This document shows positions 43,182-51,252 of a stretch of DNA of 64,000 nt, one piece after another. The stretch comes from Ruminococcus sp. (GTDB lineage: Bacteria > Bacillota > Clostridia > Oscillospirales > Ruminococcaceae), in the NCBI GenBank assembly GCA_017620025.1, contig JAFZRF010000003.1:62001-126000 (forward strand), in the 5' to 3' direction. The first letter of the stretch is position 1; each line of letters opens with the position of its first letter. The notes beneath the pieces are model-generated. The model was given only the letters and a program-made list of their open reading frames with translations. It did not search any database and was not told the origin of the DNA. Both the position numbers and the translations under genes were made by a program.

Positions 43182-43421
43182 ATGAAAAGCAGAATCGCAG
43201 CAGGAGTACTTGCAATATTATTCGGGGCACTCGGAGTCCACAAGTTCTATCTCGGCTACACAAAGCAGGGCATCATTACACTCGTTATCTCGCTCTTTAC
43301 CTTCGGCATCGGAGCCGCAGTAATGCAGATCATAGGTATCATTGAAGGTATCATGTATCTTTCAAAGTCGGATGAAGAGTTTGAGTTTTCTTACGTTGAT
43401 TATCAGAAGTGCTGGTTCTGA
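43182..43421 (+). CDS. TM2-domain membrane protein 3
   Basis: 79 residues, nearly identical to protein 2 (changes at positions 9, 13, 14 and 19). Two membrane helices; same C-terminus. Followed by a strong terminator, so the three TM2 genes, perhaps with the lipoprotein, form one unit. Confidence 0.88.
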   Translation: MKSRIAAGVLAILFGALGVHKFYLGYTKQGIITLVISLFTFGIGAAVMQIIGIIEGIMYLSKSDEEFEFSYVDYQKCWF

Positions 43422-43440
43422 TAATATGATATATACAAAA

Positions 43441-43480
43441 TCCCGGAAGGAGCACGCTGTTCCTTCCGGGATTTGCTTTT
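43441..43480 (+). terminator. Terminator after TM2 genes
   Basis: An 11-bp stem (43441-43451 with 43461-43471), then TTTGCTTTT. Confidence 0.83.
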
Positions 43481-43507
43481 CCCGCTGCAGCAGAGTGGGA
43501 CAAAGAG

Positions 43508-43551
43508 AGCCCGTATGCGATCCTTTACGGAGTGCATACGGGCTTTGTATT
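43508..43551 (-). terminator. Terminator of the P-type ATPase gene
   Basis: An 11-bp stem (43508-43518 with 43534-43544). On the minus strand it is followed by CTCTTTGTC, and on plus by TTGTATT, so it is modest in both directions. Confidence 0.65.
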
Positions 43552-46189
43552 ATTCTTCAGTCTTCTTTAATCTCTGGAATGCCTTTACTACTTCTACTAT
43601 CGGTACGATAGCTGCTGCAATGACTGCGGCAAGTACGTACTGCATAGCTGAGAGCTCGACAAGTGAGAATATAGTTCTGAGACCGGGAACGAGAAGTATC
43701 GGGATGAGTATCAGGAATGATACGATGATAGATACAGTAAGCAGCTTGTTGTGTGTCTTTAAGCTGAATACTGATTCCTTCAGACTGCGCATATTCCATG
43801 CGTGGAGCATCTCACATACAGAGAGTGTGATGAATGCCATTGTGGTGCCTGCCTCGGGAGAGGTCTGAGCGCCTATAACGTAGGAAACTATGGTGAGAAG
43901 TGCGATCACGATACCCTGCCAGAGGAGGTTGATGCCGAGTCCTTCAGAGAAGATGTGTGCATTTGAGCTTCTCGGCTTACGGGACATGATGCCTTCCTCA
44001 GCGGCCTCCATACCCAGTGCAACAGCGGGGAAGCAGTCGGAAACCAGGTTGATCCAGAGGAGGTGAACAGGTCCGAAGATGGTGAATGAACCGTTTGTCA
44101 GCTTTCCGAGACCGAGTGTTGCGATAAGGATACATATTACCTCGGAGAGGTTGCTCGAGAGGAGGAACTGTATAGCCTTGCGGATGTTGTCGTAAATACG
44201 TCTTCCTTCCTCAACAGCTCCTACGATTGTTGCGAAGTTGTCGTCCGTGAGTACCATATCGGCAACGTTCTTTGTAACGTCTGTACCTGTGATACCCATG
44301 CCGACGCCGATATCAGCGCTCTTGATGGAGGGAGCATCGTTTACGCCGTCTCCGGTCATGGCTGTGGTCATATCCTTCCTGCGCCATGCGTTTACGATAC
44401 GTACCTTGTGCTCGGGCTGTACACGGGCATATACGCTGTAGTTGCCTACAGTCTCGTTGAATACATCATCGGGTATCTTGTTGAGCTCTGCGCCTGTGAG
44501 AGCCTGCTGGCCCTCTTCAAGGATACCGAGCTCCTTGGCGATTGCCACTGCGGTATCTCTGTGGTCTCCGGTGATCATAACCGGACGGATGCCTGCTGTG
44601 CGGCAGAGACCGATAGCGTCCTTGACCTCGGGACGTACAGGATCGATCATACCTGTCATACCGATATATATGAGCTTCTTCTCAAGAGCCTCAGTGGAAA
44701 GATCCTCAGGGAGCTCGTCGTATTCACGGTAAGCGGCCATCAGCACACGGAGTGCGTCATCAGCCATTGCCTTGTTCTCAAGGAGGATGCGTCCGCGGTC
44801 TTCCTCGAACATACGGCGTACCTCACCCTTTTCAAGGATATGTGTACACTGTGCGAGAACTACATCGGGAGCGCCCTTGGTGTACTGTACATAGCCGTTC
44901 TCGGTCTTATGTATGGTGGACATCATCTTACGCATCGAATCGAAGGGAGCCTCAGCAACACGGGGAGTCTTCTCCTCGAGCTCATACTTCTTGAGGCCGC
45001 ACTTGTTGGCGTAGGCTACGAGAGCAGCCTCTGTAGGCTCTCCTGCAACTGTATCGTCAGCGTTGAGGACTGCATCACAGCAGAGACCCATAGCCTTTGC
45101 AAGGAGCTCCTTGTCGTCTGTGCTCTCCCTGACTACAGTCATCTTGTTCTGTGTAAGGGTACCGGTCTTGTCGCTGCATATTACCTGAGCGCATCCGAGA
45201 GCCTCAACGGCTGTGAGACGGCGGATAACAGCTCCGCGCTTTGACATATTGGTTACGCCGATAGAGAGAACGACGGTAACAACTGCTGCAAGTCCCTCCG
45301 GGATAGCGGCAACTGCAAGGCTGACGGCTATCATGAAGGAGTTGAGGAAGGAGGGGAGAGTGACTGTGCCGCTCTTGATAAGTGACTGTACAACACTCAG
45401 TGCGAGTATGAAAACGCAGATGATAAGAACTGCGACTGAGAGTATCTTACTGAGCTGAGTGAGGCTCTTCTGGAGGGGAGTCTCATCGTCGTCTGCTTCT
45501 GTGATAGCTCCGGCGATCTTGCCCATCTCTGTTTTCATTCCGGTAGCAACAACTACAGCCTCTGCACGGCCGTATGCGATGCTGCTTCCCATATAAAGCA
45601 TATTCTTTCTGTCGCCGAGAGGTACTTCCTCACCGGTAAGTGTCTCGCTTGACTTGTCACATGGTACGCTCTCGCCGGTAAGAGCCGATTCCTCAGCCTT
45701 AAGGGCAGCAGCTTCAAGGATACGGCAGTCAGCCGGAACATTGTCACCTGCTTCGAGGGTGATGACATCACCGGGAACGAGCTCTGAGCTCGGTATAACT
45801 ACAAGCTCACCTGAACGGAAGACCTTGCTCTGTGCGGCGCTCATTGCCTGAAGTGCTTCGATGGCTGATTCAGCCTTGTTCTCCTGATATACACCGAGTA
45901 CGGCGTTTGCGATGACAACGAACAGGATGATGAATACGTCTGCTTCGAGCTTGCCCTCTGAGATTATGCCGGTTATGGCAGAGACTACAGCGGCGGCAAG
46001 CAGTACAAGTATCATTGGATTCTTGAACTGTTCGATGAATCTTGCAAGGAGCGTCGGTTTCGGCGGCTCGTCAAGCTTGTTTTGACCTACATCTGCAAGG
46101 CGCTTGGCAGCCTCCTCCGCAGTAAGACCGGTCAGAGTACTGTTGACCTCGTTGAGAACGGCCTCCGTTGACTCAAGATAATGCTTCAT
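43550..46189 (-). CDS. Calcium-type P-type cation-transporting ATPase
   Basis: 879 residues. Phosphorylated Asp340 in SDKTGTLTQNKM; TGES at 171-174 in the actuator domain; PEGL at 297-300 in helix 4; helix 5 with NLSEV and helix 6 with NLVSD carry the calcium ligands expected of SERCA/PMCA-type pumps. N-terminal cation-ATPase domain at ~5-60. It probably exports calcium from the cytoplasm, fitting for an organism with many calcium-bound dockerins outside. GGAGGAAT precedes the ATG. Monocistronic. Confidence 0.93.
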   Translation of the reverse strand: MKHYLESTEAVLNEVNSTLTGLTAEEAAKRLADVGQNKLDEPPKPTLLARFIEQFKNPMILVLLAAAVVSAITGIISEGKLEADVFIILFVVIANAVLGVYQENKAESAIEALQAMSAAQSKVFRSGELVVIPSSELVPGDVITLEAGDNVPADCRILEAAALKAEESALTGESVPCDKSSETLTGEEVPLGDRKNMLYMGSSIAYGRAEAVVVATGMKTEMGKIAGAITEADDDETPLQKSLTQLSKILSVAVLIICVFILALSVVQSLIKSGTVTLPSFLNSFMIAVSLAVAAIPEGLAAVVTVVLSIGVTNMSKRGAVIRRLTAVEALGCAQVICSDKTGTLTQNKMTVVRESTDDKELLAKAMGLCCDAVLNADDTVAGEPTEAALVAYANKCGLKKYELEEKTPRVAEAPFDSMRKMMSTIHKTENGYVQYTKGAPDVVLAQCTHILEKGEVRRMFEEDRGRILLENKAMADDALRVLMAAYREYDELPEDLSTEALEKKLIYIGMTGMIDPVRPEVKDAIGLCRTAGIRPVMITGDHRDTAVAIAKELGILEEGQQALTGAELNKIPDDVFNETVGNYSVYARVQPEHKVRIVNAWRRKDMTTAMTGDGVNDAPSIKSADIGVGMGITGTDVTKNVADMVLTDDNFATIVGAVEEGRRIYDNIRKAIQFLLSSNLSEVICILIATLGLGKLTNGSFTIFGPVHLLWINLVSDCFPAVALGMEAAEEGIMSRKPRSSNAHIFSEGLGINLLWQGIVIALLTIVSYVIGAQTSPEAGTTMAFITLSVCEMLHAWNMRSLKESVFSLKTHNKLLTVSIIVSFLILIPILLVPGLRTIFSLVELSAMQYVLAAVIAAAIVPIVEVVKAFQRLKKTEE

Positions 46190-46387
46190 TTACTATTCCT
46201 CCGTTACGGAAAATTGTGGATAGACACGGATTTTTGCAGTGCAGAGAACAGCTCTGCAGCCGTGGACAGGCATATTCTGTCAAATTATAATCATACGAAA
46301 TAACGGTGTATATATGATGAAAACAATGTGACAGGCAGGTGAAAGGCCTTTGATTTTACAAGGATTTTACAATGGTATCATTCAATT

Positions 46388-46429
46388 AAAAAAGAGAGCC
46401 CCGAGAATGCGGTCTCACATCTCAGGGCT
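46388..46429 (-). terminator. Terminator of the regulator gene R1
   Basis: A 10-bp stem with one G-U pair (46397-46406 with 46420-46429). On the minus strand it is followed by CTCTTTTTT. The remaining gap to the ATPase (46190-46387) has no gene. Confidence 0.8.
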
Positions 46430-46433
46430 GTGG

Positions 46434-48617
46434 TTATCCTTGTATCATTGAACGGTATTTTGCAGCGGTAAGACCTGTGGCGGAATAGAACTGCCTCAGG
46501 AAATACTTGCTGTCGGTATAGCTGCATTTGTCGGCTATATCTGCCATATTGAGCGAAGTCGTCACAAGGTAGTACTTCGCTCGGAGTATCCTTGCGGCGA
46601 TGCAGTCCTGATGCAGGCTTATGCCGAAGCACTGCTTGTATATCGCTCTGAGGTAGCCTGAGCTTCCTGAGAAGCTTGAGCAGATATCGTCGGTATCAAA
46701 GGTCGCCTCCGGATTGGAGTAGATATAGTTCCTCAGCTCGAGCATCTCACGGTAGTGCTTCAGAAGCCGCTTTTCAGACAGCTCTGCACAGCTCTGTGCG
46801 ATATCCTCCGAGCATCTTTCATAGAGCTCAGTGTAGGAGCTTCCGTCGTATTTTTCCGCAGCACAGACAAAGGAATCCATGCCGTACCGCTCCATATACT
46901 TCTTATGCCGTATCAGCAGTGCGCTGAGAGTGCCTGTAAGAGTTTCAGCATCGGCGGAGGTCTGTACTATGCAGACGAAGGTATTATCCGATACCCTTCC
47001 GCAGATATCATGGTTGCCGCAGAACTTGCCGACTGCCTTTGCGGCGCTGAGAACAGCGTCTATACGGTCGGCGTTGTCCATACTCGTTATGGATTCGTCA
47101 AAGAGCCCGATACGGAGCACGACAAGGTAGAGATCCTTGTTCTTGGGAGTCACGGCAGAGGAGAACGCCTTCTTTATGCCGTCCTCGTTGTACATACCCG
47201 TAAGGGTGTCACGCTGATCGGAGAGGTTCTGACAGCTGGTGAGATACTGGATGTCGTTCTTCATGCGAAGTATCTCAAGGCCGTTGGTGACAGATTTTAT
47301 CCAGCTTCGGAAAAACTCATCGTAGGTATCTGGGTTGTCGTACCTGAGAACGAGATGTCCGAAGAGCCTCTGTCCGAAGAACAGCGGAGTGAAGTAGAAT
47401 ACCGAAGGCGACTGTTCCTTTGCGAATATACCGGCAAGGTCGTACTTGTTCAGTTCAAAGGGCGCTGTATCGTTCCATGGCATTATGCTCCTGCATGACA
47501 CATTCTCCGACATGGAGCTTGCGGAATCGCACCAGTCTGTGAAAAGGCAGAGGTATATATTCTGAACATAGCGTATCAGCCACTGGTGTTCGCCGGCATT
47601 TGCGATGAACTCCGTAAGGTTGCGGCTGGTCGTGAGCCGCTGATCCATGGAGCTGAACATATTCCAGTTCTCGTATTTTTTCTGTTCCCTGACAAGCCGC
47701 TGCTCCCGGTTGAAATCTTCGTAGAGACCGCGGCAGCCGCATGAATGGCCGGGAATAAGTCTTCCTGCCGGCGGCGTGAATTCAGGCTCCGGCTGACCCT
47801 TTATCTTGCTGTACAGGGTATGGAAAGCACATATTCCGAGATCGTGTCTGTTTCGCTGATAGGTTGTCAGCAGGGGGGAGTGATATATCCTCTGCATGAC
47901 GTTCTCATATCCGATGACAGCTATATCATCCGGTACATTCACGCCCTTTTCGCTGAGCCTGTCAAGCAGACCGTATGCCATATAGTCGCTTGCACATACA
48001 ACTGCCCGCGGCATCGGGCGTATACCGCTGATGTATTCGTCGGCGAGCTTTTCTCCGCCGGTGAACCAGAAATCGCCGAAGATGATATTGTCCTCACCGA
48101 CAGGAATACCGTGATCCCGGAGAGCTCTCATGAATCCGTCGGCACGTCTGTGTGATATCTCGTTGTCGGCGAAACCGGTAAGCAGGTCTATATGCCTGTA
48201 GCCGTGCTCCTCGACCAGATGTGTGACGATATTGTAGATATCATTTTCATCGCTTGTGTTGATGCAGCTGATGTCCGCAAAATCGAATTCCTCCTGCATC
48301 GAACCGACAAGAACGAGAGGGACGTTCCTTCCTTTCAGGATGCCTGCGATAAAGCGCCGCATATCGGGATTGATAAAGGATTCGGTTATAAGTATGTAAC
48401 CGGATATCTGTTCTGAGCCTGCGAGCTCGTAGATACGCTGCTCGCATTTAAGATCCTCAACAGTTATATGAGGATTATAGAGATTAGAGAAGACCGCAGT
48501 ATCGAAGCCGTGACTCTGAGCTTCGGCAACGAAGCCGTTCAGGATCTGACGTTGTTCAATACCATTTGCAACTGCGGCAATGACGCCTAAAATCGGCCGC
48601 TTGCTTTTCAATGTCAT
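46434..48617 (-). CDS. Multidomain regulator R1: LacI-type sensor, GAF-like, decayed GGDEF, AraC HTH
   Basis: 727 residues, cytoplasmic. Residues ~8-285 form a LacI-type periplasmic-binding-like sensor without the LacI HTH. A Cys motif HSCGC lies at 291-295. A GAF-like region (~320-455) and a GGDEF-like domain (~465-600) follow; the latter begins normally (DTLTGMYNEDG) but has RVSDNTF at 541-547 where GGDEF should be, so it is not a cyclase. The C-terminus (~625-725) is an AraC-type HTH (MADIADKCSYTDSKYFLRQF). It lies just downstream of the GH5 gene, in the same direction but behind a terminator. It is a paralogue of the regulator at 54201. It probably senses a sugar and controls the enzyme genes. 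Confidence 0.85.
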   Translation of the reverse strand: MTLKSKRPILGVIAAVANGIEQRQILNGFVAEAQSHGFDTAVFSNLYNPHITVEDLKCEQRIYELAGSEQISGYILITESFINPDMRRFIAGILKGRNVPLVLVGSMQEEFDFADISCINTSDENDIYNIVTHLVEEHGYRHIDLLTGFADNEISHRRADGFMRALRDHGIPVGEDNIIFGDFWFTGGEKLADEYISGIRPMPRAVVCASDYMAYGLLDRLSEKGVNVPDDIAVIGYENVMQRIYHSPLLTTYQRNRHDLGICAFHTLYSKIKGQPEPEFTPPAGRLIPGHSCGCRGLYEDFNREQRLVREQKKYENWNMFSSMDQRLTTSRNLTEFIANAGEHQWLIRYVQNIYLCLFTDWCDSASSMSENVSCRSIMPWNDTAPFELNKYDLAGIFAKEQSPSVFYFTPLFFGQRLFGHLVLRYDNPDTYDEFFRSWIKSVTNGLEILRMKNDIQYLTSCQNLSDQRDTLTGMYNEDGIKKAFSSAVTPKNKDLYLVVLRIGLFDESITSMDNADRIDAVLSAAKAVGKFCGNHDICGRVSDNTFVCIVQTSADAETLTGTLSALLIRHKKYMERYGMDSFVCAAEKYDGSSYTELYERCSEDIAQSCAELSEKRLLKHYREMLELRNYIYSNPEATFDTDDICSSFSGSSGYLRAIYKQCFGISLHQDCIAARILRAKYYLVTTSLNMADIADKCSYTDSKYFLRQFYSATGLTAAKYRSMIQG

Positions 48618-48712
48618 AATAATTCCCTTTATTCTATATGTAACTTCTCATTTATCTTGTTATTTTCGTTTGCACCGCACAGCCGGAGGGTACAGGCTGT
48701 AATTCTGAAATA

Positions 48713-48744
48713 CGGCTTATCCTGCGGTGCAGCGGGATAAGCCG
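48713..48744 (-). terminator. Terminator after GH5 gene
   Basis: A 10-bp perfect stem (48713-48722 with 48735-48744). On minus it is followed by TATTTC, a weak T-run. Confidence 0.65.
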
Positions 48745-48756
48745 TAGGAGGTCCTG

Positions 48757-51003
48757 TTATTTCTTCAGAGGAAGATCTGACTCCTTTATAACTCCGGCAT
48801 CAACTCTCTGTACAGTAACTGCATCTGTACCTGTAATGCCTGCTGAGCCGTCGATGTCAGCGTTGATGAGTCCCTGAGCTGTGAGCTCATACTTTGTCTG
48901 GTTTGCAACATACTGGAGTATTGCAACCGCATCTGATACGTTTATCTTGCCGTCCACATTCGCATCGCCGTACTTGGTATCCTTATTGGTCTCAGGAGGT
49001 GCGGGTGAAGTTTCGCTTGCGTTGATGACTGATACTGTGAACACTTCTTTTGCCTGTGGATATGCCTTAGGAGAAACGTAGATCTTATAGGTGCCAACCT
49101 TTGTATTGTCGAATTCAGAGGAATCCACAATGAAATACTGCGAATCGATCGGCTGGCTGAATGTATCCCAGAGCGTGCCGTCAGCGGTAGCTCCCGAAGC
49201 AGAAGCCTTGGCTCCTGTGAGGTCGAGCTCTTCACCGATATTGTAAGTGATCTTGTTCGGAGGCGATTCTAATCTGATTGTAGCTCCCTCCTGATTAACC
49301 GTTGTAGTAGTCGGTACTTCGATGACTTCTTCGGTGGTCTGGGTAGTTACTGTGGTTGTGACAGTAGTTGTGGCAGTTGTCGCTGCGGTCGTTGCGGCAG
49401 TTGTCGTGGGAGGCTCAGTCGGAGCTGTTGTAGCGGGCTGAGGTCTTGTTCCGCCCGAGGAGCTGCCTGCGCCGCCGTTGATGTTGCTCTTCTGACCGCT
49501 TGAGTAGAACTCACTGAGTGAGAGACCGGTGCCGTTCACGCCGAGAGACTGCTGATGATCGAGACCGATGTACTTGCCGCTGTCTGTCTGCCAGAGTGAC
49601 TTCTCGAAGAGAGCGTACTTGGCTGAATCCCAGTTCTGGAATGTGGAATCCATAAGTCCGCCGGTATCACCGGAGTTCGGGTTGATACACCAGAAGGTGT
49701 GGTTGATGTGGTTATTGACCATATAGTCACGGAGTATCTCCATCCACTTCTGATTGTCGCCTGCGTCCATATGTCCGCCCCACTCACCGATGAGCAGGGG
49801 AGCGATATCCTGATCGTTGATGTAAGCCCAGGTATCGTACCAGTAATCGTCAAGGAGAGTCTGCTCTGTGAAGTCCTTCTCGAACCAGCTCTGAGCGTAT
49901 ACTGATTTGCCGTAGTCATGGGGTGAATATACGATCTGTCCGGAGTTCGGAAGAACAGGGAGATCCTTTACGCCTCTGAGGTTTCCGCCCCACCATGCGC
50001 CGTACCAGCGCTCTTCGCCGGGATTCGGATTGAACTTGTCGGGGGTATTCCAGTCGGAGCCTCTGTCGAACATAGGTGACTGCTCGATGCCCTCAACGAG
50101 GATAAGAGCGTGCGGGTTTACTGCAAGTATCGACTTTGCGCATTCCTCTGCGGAATACTTCCAGTTGTTCTTGTCGGTGGAGTTATCCCACTTTGCAATG
50201 CTTGCAGGGCACTCTGAGCCGGAATAGCCGCGCTTTCCGTGAGGTTCGTTCTTGAGGTCGTAAGCAAGGATGGTATCATCGTTTGCGTACTTCTTTGCGA
50301 GCCAGGTGATGGAATCCTTCCAGTCATCCCAGGTAATGATCTTGCCCGAGAAATGTCCGGTAGCCATTCCGTCTGCATCATCTGCCGTGGGCTCATAGTA
50401 CCAGAGATTGTAGTTGTGGCCGGAGTTGTGGGAAGCCGGGCTGTGAACGTCGATGAGAGCCTTCACGCCGTACTTCTTGCACTTCTGCATGATGATATCG
50501 AATATCTCCATGGAGTTTTTGAGAGTCTTTCCGTCAGCCTCGCAGAACTCACGGTTGATATTGCCGTACTTGCCGGCGGGAGTAACTGTTCCGTCCTCTC
50601 CGAGCTCGTCCTGCGGAGGATTGTAGCTTGCCTGCACGGAGCTTACCGGCAGAGGCTCGCCGTCCATCCATGAAAGGAGGAGTTCTGTGGAGATCGGGAA
50701 GCGGATGATGTTGATGCCGTGGTCTGCGATAGTGGAAAGCATATCGTCAACGTCACGGGCATAGAGTCCATGAGGAACGTTCTCAGTACAGTTGAGGCCG
50801 AACCAGTTAGCACCGGTGAGCCATACCTGATTGCCGTTCATGTCGTAGAGCTTGCTGCCCTCTGCATGGAGCCAGTCGTCGTTGCCGTCATCTGCGGCTA
50901 CTGCGTACTGCTGCTGAGCCGGCGGAATGAGCTGAGCGCTGCCTGTAATTGCAAGGACAGCGGCAGAAGCTAAAGCCGCAGCTGCTTTTGGTAATTTCTT
51001 CAT
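48757..51003 (-). CDS. Secreted GH5 cellulase with Ig-like module and dockerin
   Basis: 748 residues. Signal peptide ~1-36; GH5 barrel ~42-480 with acid/base Glu253 (DLKNEP) and nucleophile Glu407 (IGEWGG). A Thr-rich linker (~524-570) leads to a bacterial Ig-like module (~575-663) and a dockerin (~678-740; GDANVDGKINVSD and a second loop with DGSAGITGTD). The barrel is of the GH5_1-like group, mostly endoglucanases. It would be a cellulosomal cellulase. The dockerin resembles that of the neighbouring PL11 enzyme, not those of GH43 and CE1. Confidence 0.92.
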   Translation of the reverse strand: MKKLPKAAAALASAAVLAITGSAQLIPPAQQQYAVAADDGNDDWLHAEGSKLYDMNGNQVWLTGANWFGLNCTENVPHGLYARDVDDMLSTIADHGINIIRFPISTELLLSWMDGEPLPVSSVQASYNPPQDELGEDGTVTPAGKYGNINREFCEADGKTLKNSMEIFDIIMQKCKKYGVKALIDVHSPASHNSGHNYNLWYYEPTADDADGMATGHFSGKIITWDDWKDSITWLAKKYANDDTILAYDLKNEPHGKRGYSGSECPASIAKWDNSTDKNNWKYSAEECAKSILAVNPHALILVEGIEQSPMFDRGSDWNTPDKFNPNPGEERWYGAWWGGNLRGVKDLPVLPNSGQIVYSPHDYGKSVYAQSWFEKDFTEQTLLDDYWYDTWAYINDQDIAPLLIGEWGGHMDAGDNQKWMEILRDYMVNNHINHTFWCINPNSGDTGGLMDSTFQNWDSAKYALFEKSLWQTDSGKYIGLDHQQSLGVNGTGLSLSEFYSSGQKSNINGGAGSSSGGTRPQPATTAPTEPPTTTAATTAATTATTTVTTTVTTQTTEEVIEVPTTTTVNQEGATIRLESPPNKITYNIGEELDLTGAKASASGATADGTLWDTFSQPIDSQYFIVDSSEFDNTKVGTYKIYVSPKAYPQAKEVFTVSVINASETSPAPPETNKDTKYGDANVDGKINVSDAVAILQYVANQTKYELTAQGLINADIDGSAGITGTDAVTVQRVDAGVIKESDLPLKK

Positions 51004-51012
51004 AATAATTTC

Positions 51013-51052
51013 CCCTCTCAGGGTACGATGTATAGTTTAACATACCCTCTCA
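51013..51052. promoter_or_regulatory. Direct and inverted repeats in the GH5 leader
   Basis: CCCTCTCA occurs at 51013-51020 and 51045-51052, 32 nt apart (about three helical turns). The flanking AGGGTA/TACCCT (51020-51025 with 51043-51048) can also form a hairpin. It lies between the promoter and the start codon and may bind a regulator or fold in the mRNA. Confidence 0.35.
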
Positions 51053-51057
51053 TGACT

Positions 51058-51086
51058 ATTTTAGCATTATTTACAGTAAATGTCAA
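51058..51086 (-). promoter_or_regulatory. SigA promoter of the GH5 gene
   Basis: On the minus strand TTGACA (51081-51086), 17-nt spacer, TAAAAT (51058-51063) with TGC before it. ~55-nt leader. Confidence 0.76.
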
Positions 51087-51211
51087 TAGTATTTGTGCAG
51101 AATAGTGTTGGTTTGATATACAGTATATCATTCAGCCGCAATTAATGCTATAATCGCAATATCAGGGCTGTTTCACGGCTGCCGTCCGGAGGCGGGGAGA
51201 ATTAAAAGTAA

Positions 51212-51241
51212 CTGCCGCCTCTGAACAGTCAGAAGCGGCAG
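51212..51241 (-). terminator. Terminator after PL11 gene
   Basis: A 12-bp stem with one G-U pair (51212-51223 with 51230-51241). On minus it is followed by TTACTTTTAATT. Confidence 0.72.
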
Positions 51242-51252
51242 ATAGTAAGCTC

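Larger units (their letters stand above)
42860..43424 (+). repeat. Tandem duplication of a TM2 gene with its ribosome site
   Basis: Unit 1 (~42860-43138) and unit 2 (~43147-43424), 286 nt apart, are almost identical from AATGATATAGGTG in the leader through the stop codon. Nearly all differences cluster in the first ~60 nt of the coding part. This marks a recent duplication or gene conversion. Confidence 0.88.

Noticed and set aside
43473..43868. Plus-strand open frames opposite the ATPase gene
   Set aside because: They are antisense shadows of the pump gene with no ribosome site.
46190..46387. Promoter of the P-type ATPase gene
   Set aside because: A TATAAT is present on the minus strand, but no acceptable -35 lies at 16-18 nt, so none was called.
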